From: Microbacterium cremeum
GTDB taxonomy: Bacteria > Actinomycetota > Actinomycetes > Actinomycetales > Microbacteriaceae
NCBI RefSeq assembly: GCF_015277855.1
Contig: NZ_CP063812.1
Location: 620,001 to 684,000, forward strand
Direction of reading: 5' to 3'
DNA length: 64,000 nucleotides
Shown here: positions 16,348-25,911 of the stretch, in pieces
Position numbering within the stretch: position 1 is the first letter of the stretch
Layout of the letters: every line of letters starts with the position of its first letter
Translations under genes and position numbers: made by a program
The notes under the pieces: generated by a model
What the model was told of the DNA's origin: nothing
Databases searched by the model: none
The model's input: only the letters and a program-made list of their open reading frames with translations

Positions 16348-16363
16348 CACTCAGTTATGAGTG
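16348..16363. promoter_or_regulatory. Autoregulatory operator candidate of the tetR gene
   Basis: CACTCA-gtta-TGAGTG is a perfect 6-bp dyad with a four-base spacer, 30 bp upstream of the tetR start. Its core ACTCA-N4-TGAGT matches the centre of the larger palindrome at 13705-13734. Confidence 0.7.
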
Positions 16364-16424
16364 TAGTCACCACCTCGCCGGGGTGTCCTGCACTCATGAT
16401 CGCTCAAATGGTCGGGTGCGGGCG

Positions 16425-17312
16425 TCAGGCGAGATACGGGTCGACCAGGAGTGGCCCGCGGATGCCTCGCAGCACCTCGACGAGACTCTCGAGCCCCTTC
16501 CTGTTCCAGGTCGACAGCTGCAGATCATAGGGGCCGAGAGGTTCGAGTCTGCCGGTGCGGATCCGGATGACCTCCCACTTCGCGGCACGCAGCGCCCGGT
16601 CCTTGCGGCGGTCGGCGTCCTCGCGCCTGCCGACGTGCTCGAGACCGTGGCGCCCGGTGCTGTCGTACTCGATGGCGACGCGCAGCTCCGGCAGCAGGAC
16701 GTCGGGCCACACCTCGACGTGGTCGAAGAACGGGCGCGAGATGCGCACGGCGTTCAGCCCCGGTGTCACCGACAGGCGTTCGAACAGATCGGCGCGCAGC
16801 CGCGCTTCGATCGCCGACGCCGGCTTCGGCGCGCACTCCGAGAGGAACGGCTCGCCGACGGGGACGTCCGGTGTCTTCGGGCACAGGCTCTCCTTCGGTC
16901 TCGGCCTCCTCGGCTTCAGGACTGTGCGCTCGGCCGGGCGTGCGATCGCGGCGGGAACGGGGGAGCCGGGCGGAGCCACCACCTCCCGCATCGGCAGAGC
17001 GCGGGCGGGCCGGGCGAGTTCCGTGCACTCGGGACACCACGCCGAGCGACGGCGTTCCCGGCCCGGCCGATTGCGCTGCTCGTCGGGCGTGGCGGCGAAC
17101 TTGTGCCCCGCCTCGCACTGCCACAGCAGCAGCACGTCGGCTGCCGGCGGCACCTGGCTCAGGACGATGCCGGCATTGAGCTCGGGATGGTACTGGCGGA
17201 TGAGCGCGGGGAACGGCGCCCAGGCCTCGCGGTAGCTCCCCACCGGGTAGGGGACCTCCGTGCCCTTGGAGAACTGGCGGCGAGCCCACCACAGTTCGAC
17301 ACGCTCCGGCAT
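16425..17312 (-). CDS. Zinc-ribbon protein with nuclease-like C-terminal domain
   Basis: The 295-residue product starts with MPERVELWWARRQFSKGTEV, followed by a treble-clef or ribbon element WQCEAGHKFAATPDEQ ... WCPECTE (residues ~64-97). After a Pro/Arg-rich linker the last ~130 residues read as a PD-(D/E)xK-like fold: VEVWPDVLLPELRVAIEYDS with Asp and Glu/Asp spaced as in VSR/DUF559 nucleases, and WEVIRIRTGRLEPLG as the closing strand. DNA binding or cleavage is plausible but unproven. No clear ribosome site is visible; the start is the first ATG. Confidence 0.75.
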   Translation of the reverse strand: MPERVELWWARRQFSKGTEVPYPVGSYREAWAPFPALIRQYHPELNAGIVLSQVPPAADVLLLWQCEAGHKFAATPDEQRNRPGRERRRSAWCPECTELARPARALPMREVVAPPGSPVPAAIARPAERTVLKPRRPRPKESLCPKTPDVPVGEPFLSECAPKPASAIEARLRADLFERLSVTPGLNAVRISRPFFDHVEVWPDVLLPELRVAIEYDSTGRHGLEHVGRREDADRRKDRALRAAKWEVIRIRTGRLEPLGPYDLQLSTWNRKGLESLVEVLRGIRGPLLVDPYLA

Positions 17313-17357
17313 GCGGGCACGCTATCGGCCTCCACCGACACACCCGATGGGGCCGCG

Positions 17358-17387
17358 TTGCATGTAAACTGAACATCGGTTCATTAT
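17358..17387 (+). promoter_or_regulatory. Promoter and overlapping operator of the tetR-GNAT operon
   Basis: TTGCAT (17358-17363) and CATTAT (17382-17387), 18 bp apart, make a sigma-70-type promoter. Between them lies the perfect dyad TGAAC-atcg-GTTCA (17370-17383), placed where a bound repressor would block RNA polymerase. Confidence 0.7.
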
Positions 17388-17399
17388 AAGGAGGCGGGG

Positions 17400-18008
17400 A
17401 TGTCGCGAACATCGGCGCAGAACGAGGCCCTGCGCGCGGCCACTCGCGAAGCGGTCGAGGGCGCGGCCATCCGGGTGTTCGCGCGCCATGGCTTCGCGGC
17501 GGCGAACATGCGGCAGATCGCGGCCGAGGCGGGACTCAGCATCGGATCGATCTATCGGCACTATCCGAGCAAGGAGCAGCTGTTCGAACAGCTCCTCCAG
17601 CAGGCGACGACCGGCCTGGTCGCGGCATCCGATCGGCTCTCGGGTGTCGAAGCTCCGCTGGATCTCGCTCGCGAGTTCACGGCGACATTCCTGTCGGATC
17701 TCGCCGGCGATCACGGAGCGGCCGAGTTCTATCTCGTGATCAATCAGGGATTCCTCACCGACACCCCGCAAGGGACCACGCAACGGCTGGCATCGACGCA
17801 GGCGGCGCTGTGGCGCAGCTTCTCCGCCCTCGTGCGGCGTGGTCAGAACCTGGGCGAGTTCGCCGCCGGCGACCCCGACCGGATCACCGCGTACTACTTC
17901 GCGATGCTGTCGGGCATCGCGACGATGCGGTCCGTCATGAACAACGAGCTGGGCGAGTCCGGTGTCGAGCTGGTCCTTCGTCTGCTCACGAAAGGGAGAG
18001 CGACATGA
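17400..18008 (+). CDS. TetR/AcrR-family regulator
   Basis: The 202-residue protein has a typical TetR N-terminus: RVFARHGFAAANMRQIAAEAGLS and IGSIYRHYPSKEQLF at residues ~24-62. AAGGAGG lies eight bases before ATG 17400. The promoter dyad at 17370 suggests autorepression. It overlaps the acetyltransferase gene (ATGA at 18005), so the acetyltransferase is its probable target and partner. Confidence 0.92.
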   Translation: MSRTSAQNEALRAATREAVEGAAIRVFARHGFAAANMRQIAAEAGLSIGSIYRHYPSKEQLFEQLLQQATTGLVAASDRLSGVEAPLDLAREFTATFLSDLAGDHGAAEFYLVINQGFLTDTPQGTTQRLASTQAALWRSFSALVRRGQNLGEFAAGDPDRITAYYFAMLSGIATMRSVMNNELGESGVELVLRLLTKGRAT

Positions 18009-18607
18009 TCGACGTCAAGCGAGCCGACGAGCTCGGTGAGGGCTACCGGCGACGAGTGGCCGAAGTCCTGGTGCGCGGATTCGCCGAGGACTTCGAGTAC
18101 TTCTCGAAGGATCCGGATGTGCTGGCCGAGGCATTCGCGCACATGATCCTGCTCGACCGCTTCTACGTCGCGATCGTGGACGGCGAGCCGGCCGCGATCG
18201 CTTCGGTCACCGAGGGCGACCAGGAGTGCTTCGACCCCGATCGCCGAGCGATGCAACGCACTCTCGGCTGGTGGCATGGGTTGATGAGCTTCGTGATCGT
18301 CCGCAGCCAGTTCCTCGGCGCGTACGACGGTGCGCGCCCCGGGCTCGCCGAGATCGGATTCGTCACGACGGCTCCGCAGTCCCAGGGCAAGGGCGTCGCG
18401 ACCGCGCTGATGCGGCACCTGCTGCGGCTGCCGTATGACGAGTTCGTGCTCCGCGACATCAAGGACACCAACGCGCCCGCCCTCGGTCTCTACCGAAAGC
18501 TCGGGTTCGTGGAGTTCGACAGCCGCCCGGTCGCCTTCGCGAAGCGGGCCGGGTTCTCGTCGTACGTCTCGATGCGGCTCCAGCGGAACGCGGCTGCACG
18601 GGCCTAG
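18005..18607 (+). CDS. GNAT-family N-acetyltransferase
   Basis: The 200-residue protein carries the acetyl-CoA-binding motif of GNAT enzymes in IGFVTTAPQSQGKGVATALM (about residues 117-136; Q/RxxGxG/A signature as QSQGKGVA) and the later NAPALGLYRKLGFVEFD. The N-terminal part has VLVRGFAEDFEYFSKDP, as in acetyltransferases acting on small molecules. The start at ATG 18005 overlaps the tetR stop. A detoxifying role under TetR control is plausible; the substrate is unknown. Confidence 0.88.
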   Translation: MIDVKRADELGEGYRRRVAEVLVRGFAEDFEYFSKDPDVLAEAFAHMILLDRFYVAIVDGEPAAIASVTEGDQECFDPDRRAMQRTLGWWHGLMSFVIVRSQFLGAYDGARPGLAEIGFVTTAPQSQGKGVATALMRHLLRLPYDEFVLRDIKDTNAPALGLYRKLGFVEFDSRPVAFAKRAGFSSYVSMRLQRNAAARA

Positions 18608-18636
18608 ACCGATGCGGTGCTCCGCCGCCCCGGTCG

Positions 18637-19833
18637 TCACTCGTGCTCCGGCAGCACCGGCGTCGACCATCCCGGATCCCGCCCGAGCTGCGTGGCCCGG
18701 GCGACCGAGGCCGCGCCGAAGCGATCGCGCACCGCGTCGAGCACCGTGTCGAGACGTGCTCCGCCGTCCCAGTCGAGGGGAAGCTCGGGCTGGATGCTGT
18801 CGGCGCGCCCGAGCTGCGACAGCGAGACGCCGATCAGCGAGATGCCGCGTTCCATGATGTGGGGCTGGGCGGCGGCGAGCAGGGCGCGTGCGATATCGAG
18901 CAGCACCGTGGTGCGGTCGGTGGGGAAGCGCAGCGTGCGAGACCGTGTCGCTTTCGCGTAGTCGCCGAAACGCAGGCGCAGCACGACCGTGCGGCACACG
19001 CGGTCGCGCTCGCGCAGGCGGCGGGCGAGCCGATCGATGATCTGGGTCAGGAAGAGGTCGAGCTCTTCGGCCGTGCGCGGGCGGTTGCCGAGCGCGCGCT
19101 GCGAGCCGATCGAGCCGCGACGCCGCGTGGTGTCGACCGGGCGCGGATCGCGCAGCCGGGCGAGGGCGTGCAGGTGGGCGCCGGTCGCCTTGCCCAGCAG
19201 TCTCTCGGCGGTGGCGGCTTCGAGCTCGGCCAGCTGACCGACGGTGCGGATGCCGAGCCCGTGCAGTTTCGCGGCGGTCACGGCTCCCACGCCCCAGAGC
19301 CGTTCGACCGGAAGGGGGAGCAGGAACGCCTGCTCCTGCTCGGGCTCGACGACGAGCAGCCCGTCGGGCTTGCTCACGGCGCTGGCCACCTTGGCGAGGA
19401 ACTTGGTCCGGGCGACGCCGACCGAGATGGGGAGGCCGACCTCGGTGCGCACGCGCTCGCGCAACCGCACCGCGATCTGCTCGGGCGTTCCTGCGATGCG
19501 CCGGAGGCCCCCCACCTCGAGGAACGCCTCGTCGATCGACAGCCCTTCCACGAGCGGCGTCGTGTCGCGGAAGACGCCGAACACGGCCCGGCTCGCCTCG
19601 GAGTACGCGTCCATCCGCGGCGGGACGATCACGGCGTCCGGGCACAGCTCGCGCGCCTGCCGGCCGCCCATCGCGGTGCGCACCCCGCGAGCCTTCGCCT
19701 CGTAGCTCGCCGCGAGCACCACGCCCCCGCCGACGATGACGGGCCGGCCGCGCAGAGCCGGAGCATCCCGTTGCTCCACCGACGCGTAGAAGGAGTCGAG
19801 GTCGGCGTGCAGCACGGTCGCCTCGCCCCGCAT
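18637..19833 (-). CDS. dinB: DNA polymerase IV (Y-family translesion polymerase)
   Basis: The 398-residue protein has the Y-family signature: HADLDSFYASVEQRD with the first metal Asp near residue 10, the second catalytic motif GLSIDEAFLEVGG around residue 100, VGVARTKFLAKVASAVSKPDG, then helix-hairpin-helix text LWGVGAVTAAKLHGLGIRTV and a little-finger domain. An IQPELPLDW segment near the C-terminus resembles a beta-clamp-binding motif. GGGAGGG precedes the ATG at 19833. It performs error-prone bypass of damaged templates. No SOS box could be made out upstream. Confidence 0.93.
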   Translation of the reverse strand: MRGEATVLHADLDSFYASVEQRDAPALRGRPVIVGGGVVLAASYEAKARGVRTAMGGRQARELCPDAVIVPPRMDAYSEASRAVFGVFRDTTPLVEGLSIDEAFLEVGGLRRIAGTPEQIAVRLRERVRTEVGLPISVGVARTKFLAKVASAVSKPDGLLVVEPEQEQAFLLPLPVERLWGVGAVTAAKLHGLGIRTVGQLAELEAATAERLLGKATGAHLHALARLRDPRPVDTTRRRGSIGSQRALGNRPRTAEELDLFLTQIIDRLARRLRERDRVCRTVVLRLRFGDYAKATRSRTLRFPTDRTTVLLDIARALLAAAQPHIMERGISLIGVSLSQLGRADSIQPELPLDWDGGARLDTVLDAVRDRFGAASVARATQLGRDPGWSTPVLPEHE

Positions 19834-19901
19834 GCCGCCCTCCCACCGGTCGTCGTCTCGCGCGGATCATCGCACGCACCGCGGACACCGGTGTCGAGCG
19901 T

Positions 19902-20753
19902 TCAGCCCCCGAAAGCGTGCACCGGCGCGCCGGTCACCTCGGTCTCGACGGCGAACAGCCCGCCGGCCTCCGGCTCGGGATCGGCGAGGCCCTGGCGCGA
20001 GGTCGTGATGTAGAGGGTCCGGCGGTCCGGGCCTCCGAACGCGCACGAGGTGACGTTCACCGTGGGCAGGGGGATCGTGAGGTCGAGCACACCCGCCGCG
20101 GTGTACCTGCGGACGGCGCCGCCGCCCCACATCGCGACCCACACTCCGTCGTCCTCGTCGATCGCCATGCCGTCCGGCACCCCGGCCGTGCCGTTGAAGC
20201 GCACGTGAGGGCGGCGATCGCCGAAGGCGCCCGTCTCGGAGTCGAAGTCGTATGCCCAGATCACGCCCTCGCGCGTGTCGGCGTGCAGCGCGACGTCGCC
20301 CGCGGCGGTCCAGACCAGCCCGTTCGGGATCGTCACGCCGTCCAGGGCGACGTGCACCGACAGATCGGGGTCGAGCCGGTACACGCGTCCGGCGTCGGGG
20401 TTCGCGTCGTAGGCCATGCTTCCGCAGTAGAAGCGGCCGGCGGCATCGCACGCCCCCTCGTTCATGCGCAGGCCGGGGTCGGCGAAGACCGGGATCTCGC
20501 GGTCGATCGTCAGTGCGTCGTCGGTGAGCGCGAAGCCGCGTTCGGTCGCCACGACGTATCCGCCGTCCGCGCGCGCACGGATCACCGCGGCCACGTCCGA
20601 CAGGTGGTCGCGCCGCAGGGCCGTGCCGTCCCACGTCATCACGTCGCCGCGGAGCATGTCGACGAACCGGATGCGGCCGGTCGCGGCATCCCAGAAGGCT
20701 CCTTCGCCGTGGAAAACGCCGGCTGTGTCGCGCGACACCAACTCTGCCGTCAT
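19902..20753 (-). CDS. SMP-30/gluconolactonase-type lactonase
   Basis: The 283-residue protein is a six-bladed propeller of the SMP-30/regucalcin family. Metal ligands can be placed: Glu in FHGEGAFWD (residue ~15), Asn in TIPNGLVW and Asp in VPDGMAIDEDDG. Start 20753 is chosen for GGGAGGA just upstream; a longer frame begins at 20810 without one. It hydrolyses sugar lactones to aldonic acids. It is divergent from the GH3 operon, which ends in an alditol oxidase, so it may process the lactone of an oxidised sugar from that route. Confidence 0.87.
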   Translation of the reverse strand: MTAELVSRDTAGVFHGEGAFWDAATGRIRFVDMLRGDVMTWDGTALRRDHLSDVAAVIRARADGGYVVATERGFALTDDALTIDREIPVFADPGLRMNEGACDAAGRFYCGSMAYDANPDAGRVYRLDPDLSVHVALDGVTIPNGLVWTAAGDVALHADTREGVIWAYDFDSETGAFGDRRPHVRFNGTAGVPDGMAIDEDDGVWVAMWGGGAVRRYTAAGVLDLTIPLPTVNVTSCAFGGPDRRTLYITTSRQGLADPEPEAGGLFAVETEVTGAPVHAFGG

Positions 20754-20807
20754 GGAGTCCTCCCGCATCATCCGCACCTCGCCGGCGGTCGGCCATCCGA
20801 CGCTTGG

Positions 20808-20855
20808 CAACGTTGTAAATCGAAGCTACTCTGAACTCAGAATTGTTGCTAGCAA
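20808..20855. promoter_or_regulatory. LacI-like operator dyads between the lactonase and the GH3 operon
   Basis: Two perfect dyads lie in the 126-bp divergent spacer: CAACGTTG at 20808-20815 and TTGCTAGCAA at 20846-20855. Both have the size and base pattern of LacI/GalR-family sites, which commonly control sugar operons in this group. No lacI gene lies within the window. Confidence 0.55.
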
Positions 20856-20879
20856 AAACAAATATGCGGAGGGTCGAGG

Positions 20880-23219
20880 ATGACGCAGCCGACCGATGTC
20901 GTGACCGCACCACCGTGGGCCGACCCCACGGCAGACGCCGACACCCGGGTCGAATCCCTGCTGGCAGAGATGACGGATGCCGAGAAGCTCGCGCAGCTGG
21001 GCAGCTACTGGGCTGACAGGCGCGACTCGACGCAGATCATCGCGCCGATGCAGGACGTGCTCTCGCGAGGGCGACCGCCGTTCGAGGAGGCGACCGCCGA
21101 CGGCATCGGGCACCTCACCCGCGTCTTCGGCACGACCCCGGTCACCCCGCGCGAGGGGATGGGGAAGGTTCGCGAATCGCAGCAGCACCTCCTCGAGCGC
21201 ACGAGGCTCGGCATCCCGGCCGTCGTCCACGAGGAGTGCCTCACCGGCTTCACGACGCTCGGTGCGACGGTCTACCCGGCCTCGATGGCGTGGGCGGCGA
21301 CGTTCGATGCCGCCCTCGTTCGCGAGATGGCCCATGCGATCGGCTCCGACATGGCCGCGGTCGGCGTGCACCACGGCCTCTCACCCGTGCTCGACGTCGT
21401 CACGGACTACCGATGGGGGCGTGTCGAAGAGACCCTCGGTGAAGACCCGTACGTGGTCGCGACCCTGAGCACCGCGTACGTCGAGGGCCTGCAGGAGACG
21501 GGCGTGATCGCCACGCTCAAGCACTTCGCCGGCCACGCCACCTCGCGCGGGGGCCGCAACCACGCGCCGGTCTCGATGGGGGAGCGGGAACTGCGCGACC
21601 TCGTGCTGCCGCCGTTCGAGATGGCGGTGCGCGTGGGGCGCGCGAAGAGCGTCATGAACTCGTACACCGAGCTCGACCGCGTTCCCGCCGCGGCCGACCG
21701 GTGGCTGCTCACCGAGGTGCTACGCGGCGAGTGGGGCTTCGACGGCACGGTCGTGTCGGACTACTGGGCGATCGCGTTCCTCAAGTCCAAGCACGGCGTG
21801 GCCGAGACGATGGCGGATGCCGGACGCCTGGCCCTCCACGCGGGCATCGATGTCGAGCTGCCCGACACCGCGGCCTACCGGCTCCTCGCCGAGGCCGACC
21901 CCGACCCGGCGCGCACGAAGGCCGACATCGACACGGCCGTGCGGCGGGTGCTGCGGCAGAAGATCGAGCTGGGTCTGCTCGACAGCGGGTGGACCCCGGC
22001 GGAACCCGCCGACGTCGATCTCGACAGCGCCCGCAATCGCGACATCGCCCGCCGTCTCGCCGAGGAGTCCATCGTCCTCCTCGACAATCGCCGCGGCATC
22101 CTCCCCCTCGGGCACGGCACGCGTCGCATCGCGCTGATCGGGCCGTGCGTCGACGACCCGGGCGCGATGATGGGCGCGTACTCGTATCCGATCCACGTGA
22201 TGCCGCGTCATCCCGAGCGAGGGCTCGGCATCCACGCGACGTCGATCCCCGACGCGCTGCGCCGGGCCATGCCGGGCACGGAGGTCGTCGTCGAGCCGGG
22301 ATGCCCGCTGTCGGAGCCGGCGCACGAGCGGCAGATCGCCCACGCCATCGTGGCGGCGGCGTCGAGCGACCTCGTCGTCGCCGTGGTGGGCGATCGTGCC
22401 GGGATGTTCGGGAAGGGCACCTCGGGGGAGGGGTCCGACGCGCCGAGCCTCGACCTGCCCGGCGATCAGGGTCGGCTCGTCGATGCGCTGCTGGCCACCG
22501 GCAAGCCCCTGGTGCTGCTGGTGGTCTCGGGCCGCCCGTACGCGCTCGGTGCCTACGCCGACCGGGCGGCGGCGATCGTGCAGTCGTTCCTGCCGGGCGT
22601 CGAGGGCGCCGGTGCGATCGCCGGGGTGCTCACCGGCGCGGTGAACCCGAGCGGGCATCTGCCGGTGCAGATCCCGGGGATGAACGGGGCGCTGCCGCAT
22701 ACCTATCTCGCCCCGCCCCTCGGGCAGGACGGCGATCGCATCAGCAACCTGTCGATCGCGCCGGCGTTCCCGTTCGGCCACGGGCTGTCGTACACGACGT
22801 TCGAGCTCGGCGACGTCGACCTCGACCGGAACGAGATCGCGAACGACGGCACGGTGGTCGCGTCGGTGACCGTCACGAACACCGGGGTCCGGGCGGGTGC
22901 GACGGTCGTGCAGCTGTACAGCGCTGACCCGGTGGCGCAGGTGACGCGCCCGGTGCAGCAGCTGGTGGGCTACGCGCGGGTGTCGCTCGAGCCGGGGGCC
23001 GCGGCATCCGTCTCGTTCGAACTCCACGCCGACCGCTTCTCGTTCCACGGACTCCGCCGCCGCCGCATCGTCGAGCCGGGCGTCGTGCACCTGACCGCGG
23101 GGCTCTCGCTGACCGACCTGACCGCTTCTGCCGACCTGACGATCCGCGGCCCGGAGCGCGAGGTGGACGACCCCGTGCTGGTCACCGGGGTCCGTATCGA
23201 ACGGGAGGATGCCGCATGA
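20880..23219 (+). CDS. GH3-family glycosidase (beta-glucosidase/xylosidase type)
   Basis: The 779-residue protein has the two-domain GH3 layout plus a C-terminal fibronectin-III-like domain. Landmarks: GVHHGLSPVLDVVTDYRWGRVEETLGEDP, KHFAGHATSRGGRNHAP, and the nucleophile Asp294 in GTVVSDYWAI. The second domain begins near RRLAEESIVLLDNR, and the tail GVRAGATVVQLYSADP ... GYARV is the FnIII-like part. No signal peptide is seen, so it likely acts on glycosides already taken up. It is the first gene of a six-gene operon; ATGA couples it to the next gene. Confidence 0.92.
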   Translation: MTQPTDVVTAPPWADPTADADTRVESLLAEMTDAEKLAQLGSYWADRRDSTQIIAPMQDVLSRGRPPFEEATADGIGHLTRVFGTTPVTPREGMGKVRESQQHLLERTRLGIPAVVHEECLTGFTTLGATVYPASMAWAATFDAALVREMAHAIGSDMAAVGVHHGLSPVLDVVTDYRWGRVEETLGEDPYVVATLSTAYVEGLQETGVIATLKHFAGHATSRGGRNHAPVSMGERELRDLVLPPFEMAVRVGRAKSVMNSYTELDRVPAAADRWLLTEVLRGEWGFDGTVVSDYWAIAFLKSKHGVAETMADAGRLALHAGIDVELPDTAAYRLLAEADPDPARTKADIDTAVRRVLRQKIELGLLDSGWTPAEPADVDLDSARNRDIARRLAEESIVLLDNRRGILPLGHGTRRIALIGPCVDDPGAMMGAYSYPIHVMPRHPERGLGIHATSIPDALRRAMPGTEVVVEPGCPLSEPAHERQIAHAIVAAASSDLVVAVVGDRAGMFGKGTSGEGSDAPSLDLPGDQGRLVDALLATGKPLVLLVVSGRPYALGAYADRAAAIVQSFLPGVEGAGAIAGVLTGAVNPSGHLPVQIPGMNGALPHTYLAPPLGQDGDRISNLSIAPAFPFGHGLSYTTFELGDVDLDRNEIANDGTVVASVTVTNTGVRAGATVVQLYSADPVAQVTRPVQQLVGYARVSLEPGAAASVSFELHADRFSFHGLRRRRIVEPGVVHLTAGLSLTDLTASADLTIRGPEREVDDPVLVTGVRIEREDAA

Positions 23220-24202
23220 CCGGCCTCACCGCGGACGACTGGCCCATCGCCGCCGCCGCCCTGCCCTTTGCCGGTCGCACGCCCGACGGGCGCACGATCG
23301 CCGAGGCCGGACCCGAGGAGTGGGCGCGCACCCTGACTGAGATCGCCGATGCGGGCTTCGACCGCGTCGACCTCACCGACTCGTGGCTGCGGGTCGCCGA
23401 CCTGGACGAGCAGGGGCGGCGCGACCTGACCGCGGTCGCCGTCGAGGCGGGAGTCGTGCCGACCTCGATCTCGGCCATCCGCTGCAGCGTCATCGACCAC
23501 GCCCGCGGCGACGAGAACCTCGCGTACAGCCACCGGACGCTCGACGCCGCGGCCGCCCTCGGCATCGAGACCGTGTCGTTCGGCCTGCACCAGGCGCTCA
23601 CCCCGCAGCAGCAGGAGCAGCTGTGGTTCTGGACGGTTCCGGGCCACCAGGACGACCCCGCCGACTGGGGCCTCGCCGTGAGCCGGCTGCAGGAGCTCGG
23701 CCGTCATGCGGCCGAGCTCGGCATCGTGATGTCACTCGAGATGTACGAAGACACCTTCCTCGGCACCGCCGACTCCGCCGTGCAGCTCGTGGAAGACATC
23801 GGGCTGGACAACGTCGGGCTGAACCCCGACATCGGCAACCTCGTGCGGCTGCACCGGCCGATCGAGCCGTGGTGGGAGCTGGTCGAGAAGACCCTGCCGT
23901 ACGCCAACTTCTGGCACGTGAAGAACTACGCGCGCGATGAGGACACCGCGCGCGGCGAGTACTTCGCGGTGCCGGCGCCCATGCCGTACGGGATCATCGA
24001 CTACCGCCGCGCGTTCCGCTACGCCCTCGAGCAGGGGTTCCAGGGCGTCATCTGCGTCGAGAACTACGGCGGCGACGGGCTGAGCGTGTGCGCCGACAAC
24101 CGGGACTACCTGCGCCGGCACGTGCTGCCCAAGCGCGGGGGCTACGCGCTCGGCACCAGCAAGGTTCGTCAGCCGCGACACGCACGGGGAGGGGCACGAT
24201 GA
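23216..24202 (+). CDS. Sugar phosphate isomerase/epimerase (xylose-isomerase-like TIM barrel)
   Basis: The 328-residue protein is of the COG1082 type. Metal-binding text includes VMSLEMYEDTFLGTADS, VGLNPDIGNLVRLHRP, NFWHVKNYARDE and GVICVENYGGDG, which supply Glu, Asp, His and Glu ligands of a TIM-barrel isomerase. It overlaps its neighbours by ATGA on the 5' side and four bases on the 3' side. Next to a DhaK-type kinase and an RpiB-type isomerase, the likely substrate is a ketose or ketose phosphate with four or five carbons; this is inference. Confidence 0.85.
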   Translation: MTGLTADDWPIAAAALPFAGRTPDGRTIAEAGPEEWARTLTEIADAGFDRVDLTDSWLRVADLDEQGRRDLTAVAVEAGVVPTSISAIRCSVIDHARGDENLAYSHRTLDAAAALGIETVSFGLHQALTPQQQEQLWFWTVPGHQDDPADWGLAVSRLQELGRHAAELGIVMSLEMYEDTFLGTADSAVQLVEDIGLDNVGLNPDIGNLVRLHRPIEPWWELVEKTLPYANFWHVKNYARDEDTARGEYFAVPAPMPYGIIDYRRAFRYALEQGFQGVICVENYGGDGLSVCADNRDYLRRHVLPKRGGYALGTSKVRQPRHARGGAR

Positions 24203-25911
24203 CGCGCCTCGCGAACGATCCCGCCGACTTCGTGCCGCAGGCGCTCGCGGGCTTCGTCGCCGCGCACGGCGACCTCGTGCGGGCCGTCGACGGCGGCGTG
24301 GTGCGCGCGGCGCCCGCCGCCCGCGGCACGGTCGCCCTCGTCGTCGGCGGCGGTTCGGGGCACTACCCCGCATTCGCCGGCGTCGTGGGCGCGGGTATGG
24401 CGGCCGGTGCCGTGTGCGGCAACATCTTCACGTCGCCGTCGGCCGGGCAGGCGTACCGCGTCGCGAAGGCGGCGCACCGCGGTGGCGGCGTGCTGTTCAG
24501 CTTCGGCAACTACGCGGGCGACGTGCTCCACTTCGGCGAGGCCGAGGCCCGGCTCCGAGACGAGGGCATCGACGCGCGCACGGTGCTGTGCACCGACGAC
24601 ATCGCCAGTGCGCCGCCGGACGAGCTCGACCGGCGCCGCGGCATCGCGGGCGACTTCGTGGTCTTCAAGGTCGCCGGGGCCGCGGCCGAGCGCGGCGATT
24701 CGATCGACGAGGTCGAGCGTCTCGCGCGCCACGCGAACCATCGCACGCGCACGCTCGGGGTCGCCTTCGGCGGCTGCACCTTCCCGGGCGCCGACGAGCC
24801 GCTGTTCACCGTCCCCGAGGGCATGATGTCGATCGGTCTGGGCATCCACGGTGAGCCGGGCATCCGCGACGTGCCGCGCACCGGCTCCGTCGAGCTCGCC
24901 GCGACCCTCGTCGGTGCGCTCCTGGACGACGTCCCCGAGCAGCGCGGCGACCGCGTCGCCGTGATCGTCAACGGTCTCGGCACCGTCAAGTACGAGGAGC
25001 TGTTCGTGCTGTACGGGGATGTCGCGGCCGAACTCGAGCGCGCAGGCGTCACCGTCGTGCAGCCGGAGGTCGGCGAGCTGGTGACCAGTCTCGACATGGC
25101 CGGGGCATCCGTCACCCTCTTCTGGCTCGACGACGAGCTCGAGCCGCTGTGGGCGGCCCCCGCGTACACGCCGGCGTACCGCAAGGGCTCGGTCGAGGTC
25201 GCCGCCGCGTCGGACGCCGGCGACGAGGCATCCGCCCCTGAGGAGGCCGAGCTGGCTCCCGAGGCGTCGGAGTGGTCGAAGCGCGCGGCCGCCGTGGCGC
25301 TCGGCTACCTCGACGCGGCGCGCACGACGATCCACGAGCACGAGGCCGAGCTCGGCCGCATCGACGCGATCGCGGGCGACGGCGACCACGGCGTCGGCAT
25401 GCGCACCGGCATCGACGCGGCGCGCGAGGCGGCCGTCCCCGAGATCGGCCTGCGCGCGATGCTCGCCGCTGCCGGAGACGCGTGGAGCGAGCGCGCCGGC
25501 GGCACGTCGGGAGCGCTGTGGGGCTCGATGCTCGTCGCGATCGGGCGCGCGCTCGACCGCGAGGGCGCCGGCGTCCTCACCACCGCACCCGCGGCCGCGC
25601 GCGCCGCGCTCGACGCCGTGACCTCGCGCGGCGGCGCGCACGTCGGCGACAAGACCATGGTCGATGCGCTCGATCCCTTCGTCCGGACCCTCGAGGCGCG
25701 CCTGGCCGCGGGTGACGCGCTCGCCGACGCGCTCGCCGCGGCCGCCGGTGACGCCACGGCGGCGGCCGCAGGCACCTCCGCGCTGCGGCCGGCCCTCGGC
25801 CGCGCCCGCCCGCTGGCCGAGAAGAGCCTCGGACACCCCGATGCCGGCGCGATGTCGCTGGCCCTGATCGCCACGGCGATCGCTGAAACCACGCGAAAGG
25901 AAGCCGGATGA
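24199..25911 (+). CDS. DhaK-DhaL fusion kinase (dihydroxyacetone/tetrulose kinase family)
   Basis: The 570-residue protein joins a DhaK domain ([15 protein letters not shown] at ~48-62, [11 protein letters not shown] at ~74-84, [12 protein letters not shown] with the covalent substrate histidine His217) to a DhaL ATP-binding domain ([13 protein letters not shown] with Asp393 and Asp395, [26 protein letters not shown]). The ATP-dependent single-chain form phosphorylates dihydroxyacetone and, in several relatives, erythrulose or other short ketoses. Start ATG 24199 follows GGGGAGGGG. With RpiB and a TIM-barrel isomerase following or preceding it, the set resembles tetrulose pathways (LerK/LerI/DerI type). 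Confidence 0.9.
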   Translation: MTRLANDPADFVPQALAGFVAAHGDLVRAVDGGVVRAAPAARGTVALVVGGGSGHYPAFAGVVGAGMAAGAVCGNIFTSPSAGQAYRVAKAAHRGGGVLFSFGNYAGDVLHFGEAEARLRDEGIDARTVLCTDDIASAPPDELDRRRGIAGDFVVFKVAGAAAERGDSIDEVERLARHANHRTRTLGVAFGGCTFPGADEPLFTVPEGMMSIGLGIHGEPGIRDVPRTGSVELAATLVGALLDDVPEQRGDRVAVIVNGLGTVKYEELFVLYGDVAAELERAGVTVVQPEVGELVTSLDMAGASVTLFWLDDELEPLWAAPAYTPAYRKGSVEVAAASDAGDEASAPEEAELAPEASEWSKRAAAVALGYLDAARTTIHEHEAELGRIDAIAGDGDHGVGMRTGIDAAREAAVPEIGLRAMLAAAGDAWSERAGGTSGALWGSMLVAIGRALDREGAGVLTTAPAAARAALDAVTSRGGAHVGDKTMVDALDPFVRTLEARLAAGDALADALAAAAGDATAAAAGTSALRPALGRARPLAEKSLGHPDAGAMSLALIATAIAETTRKEAG

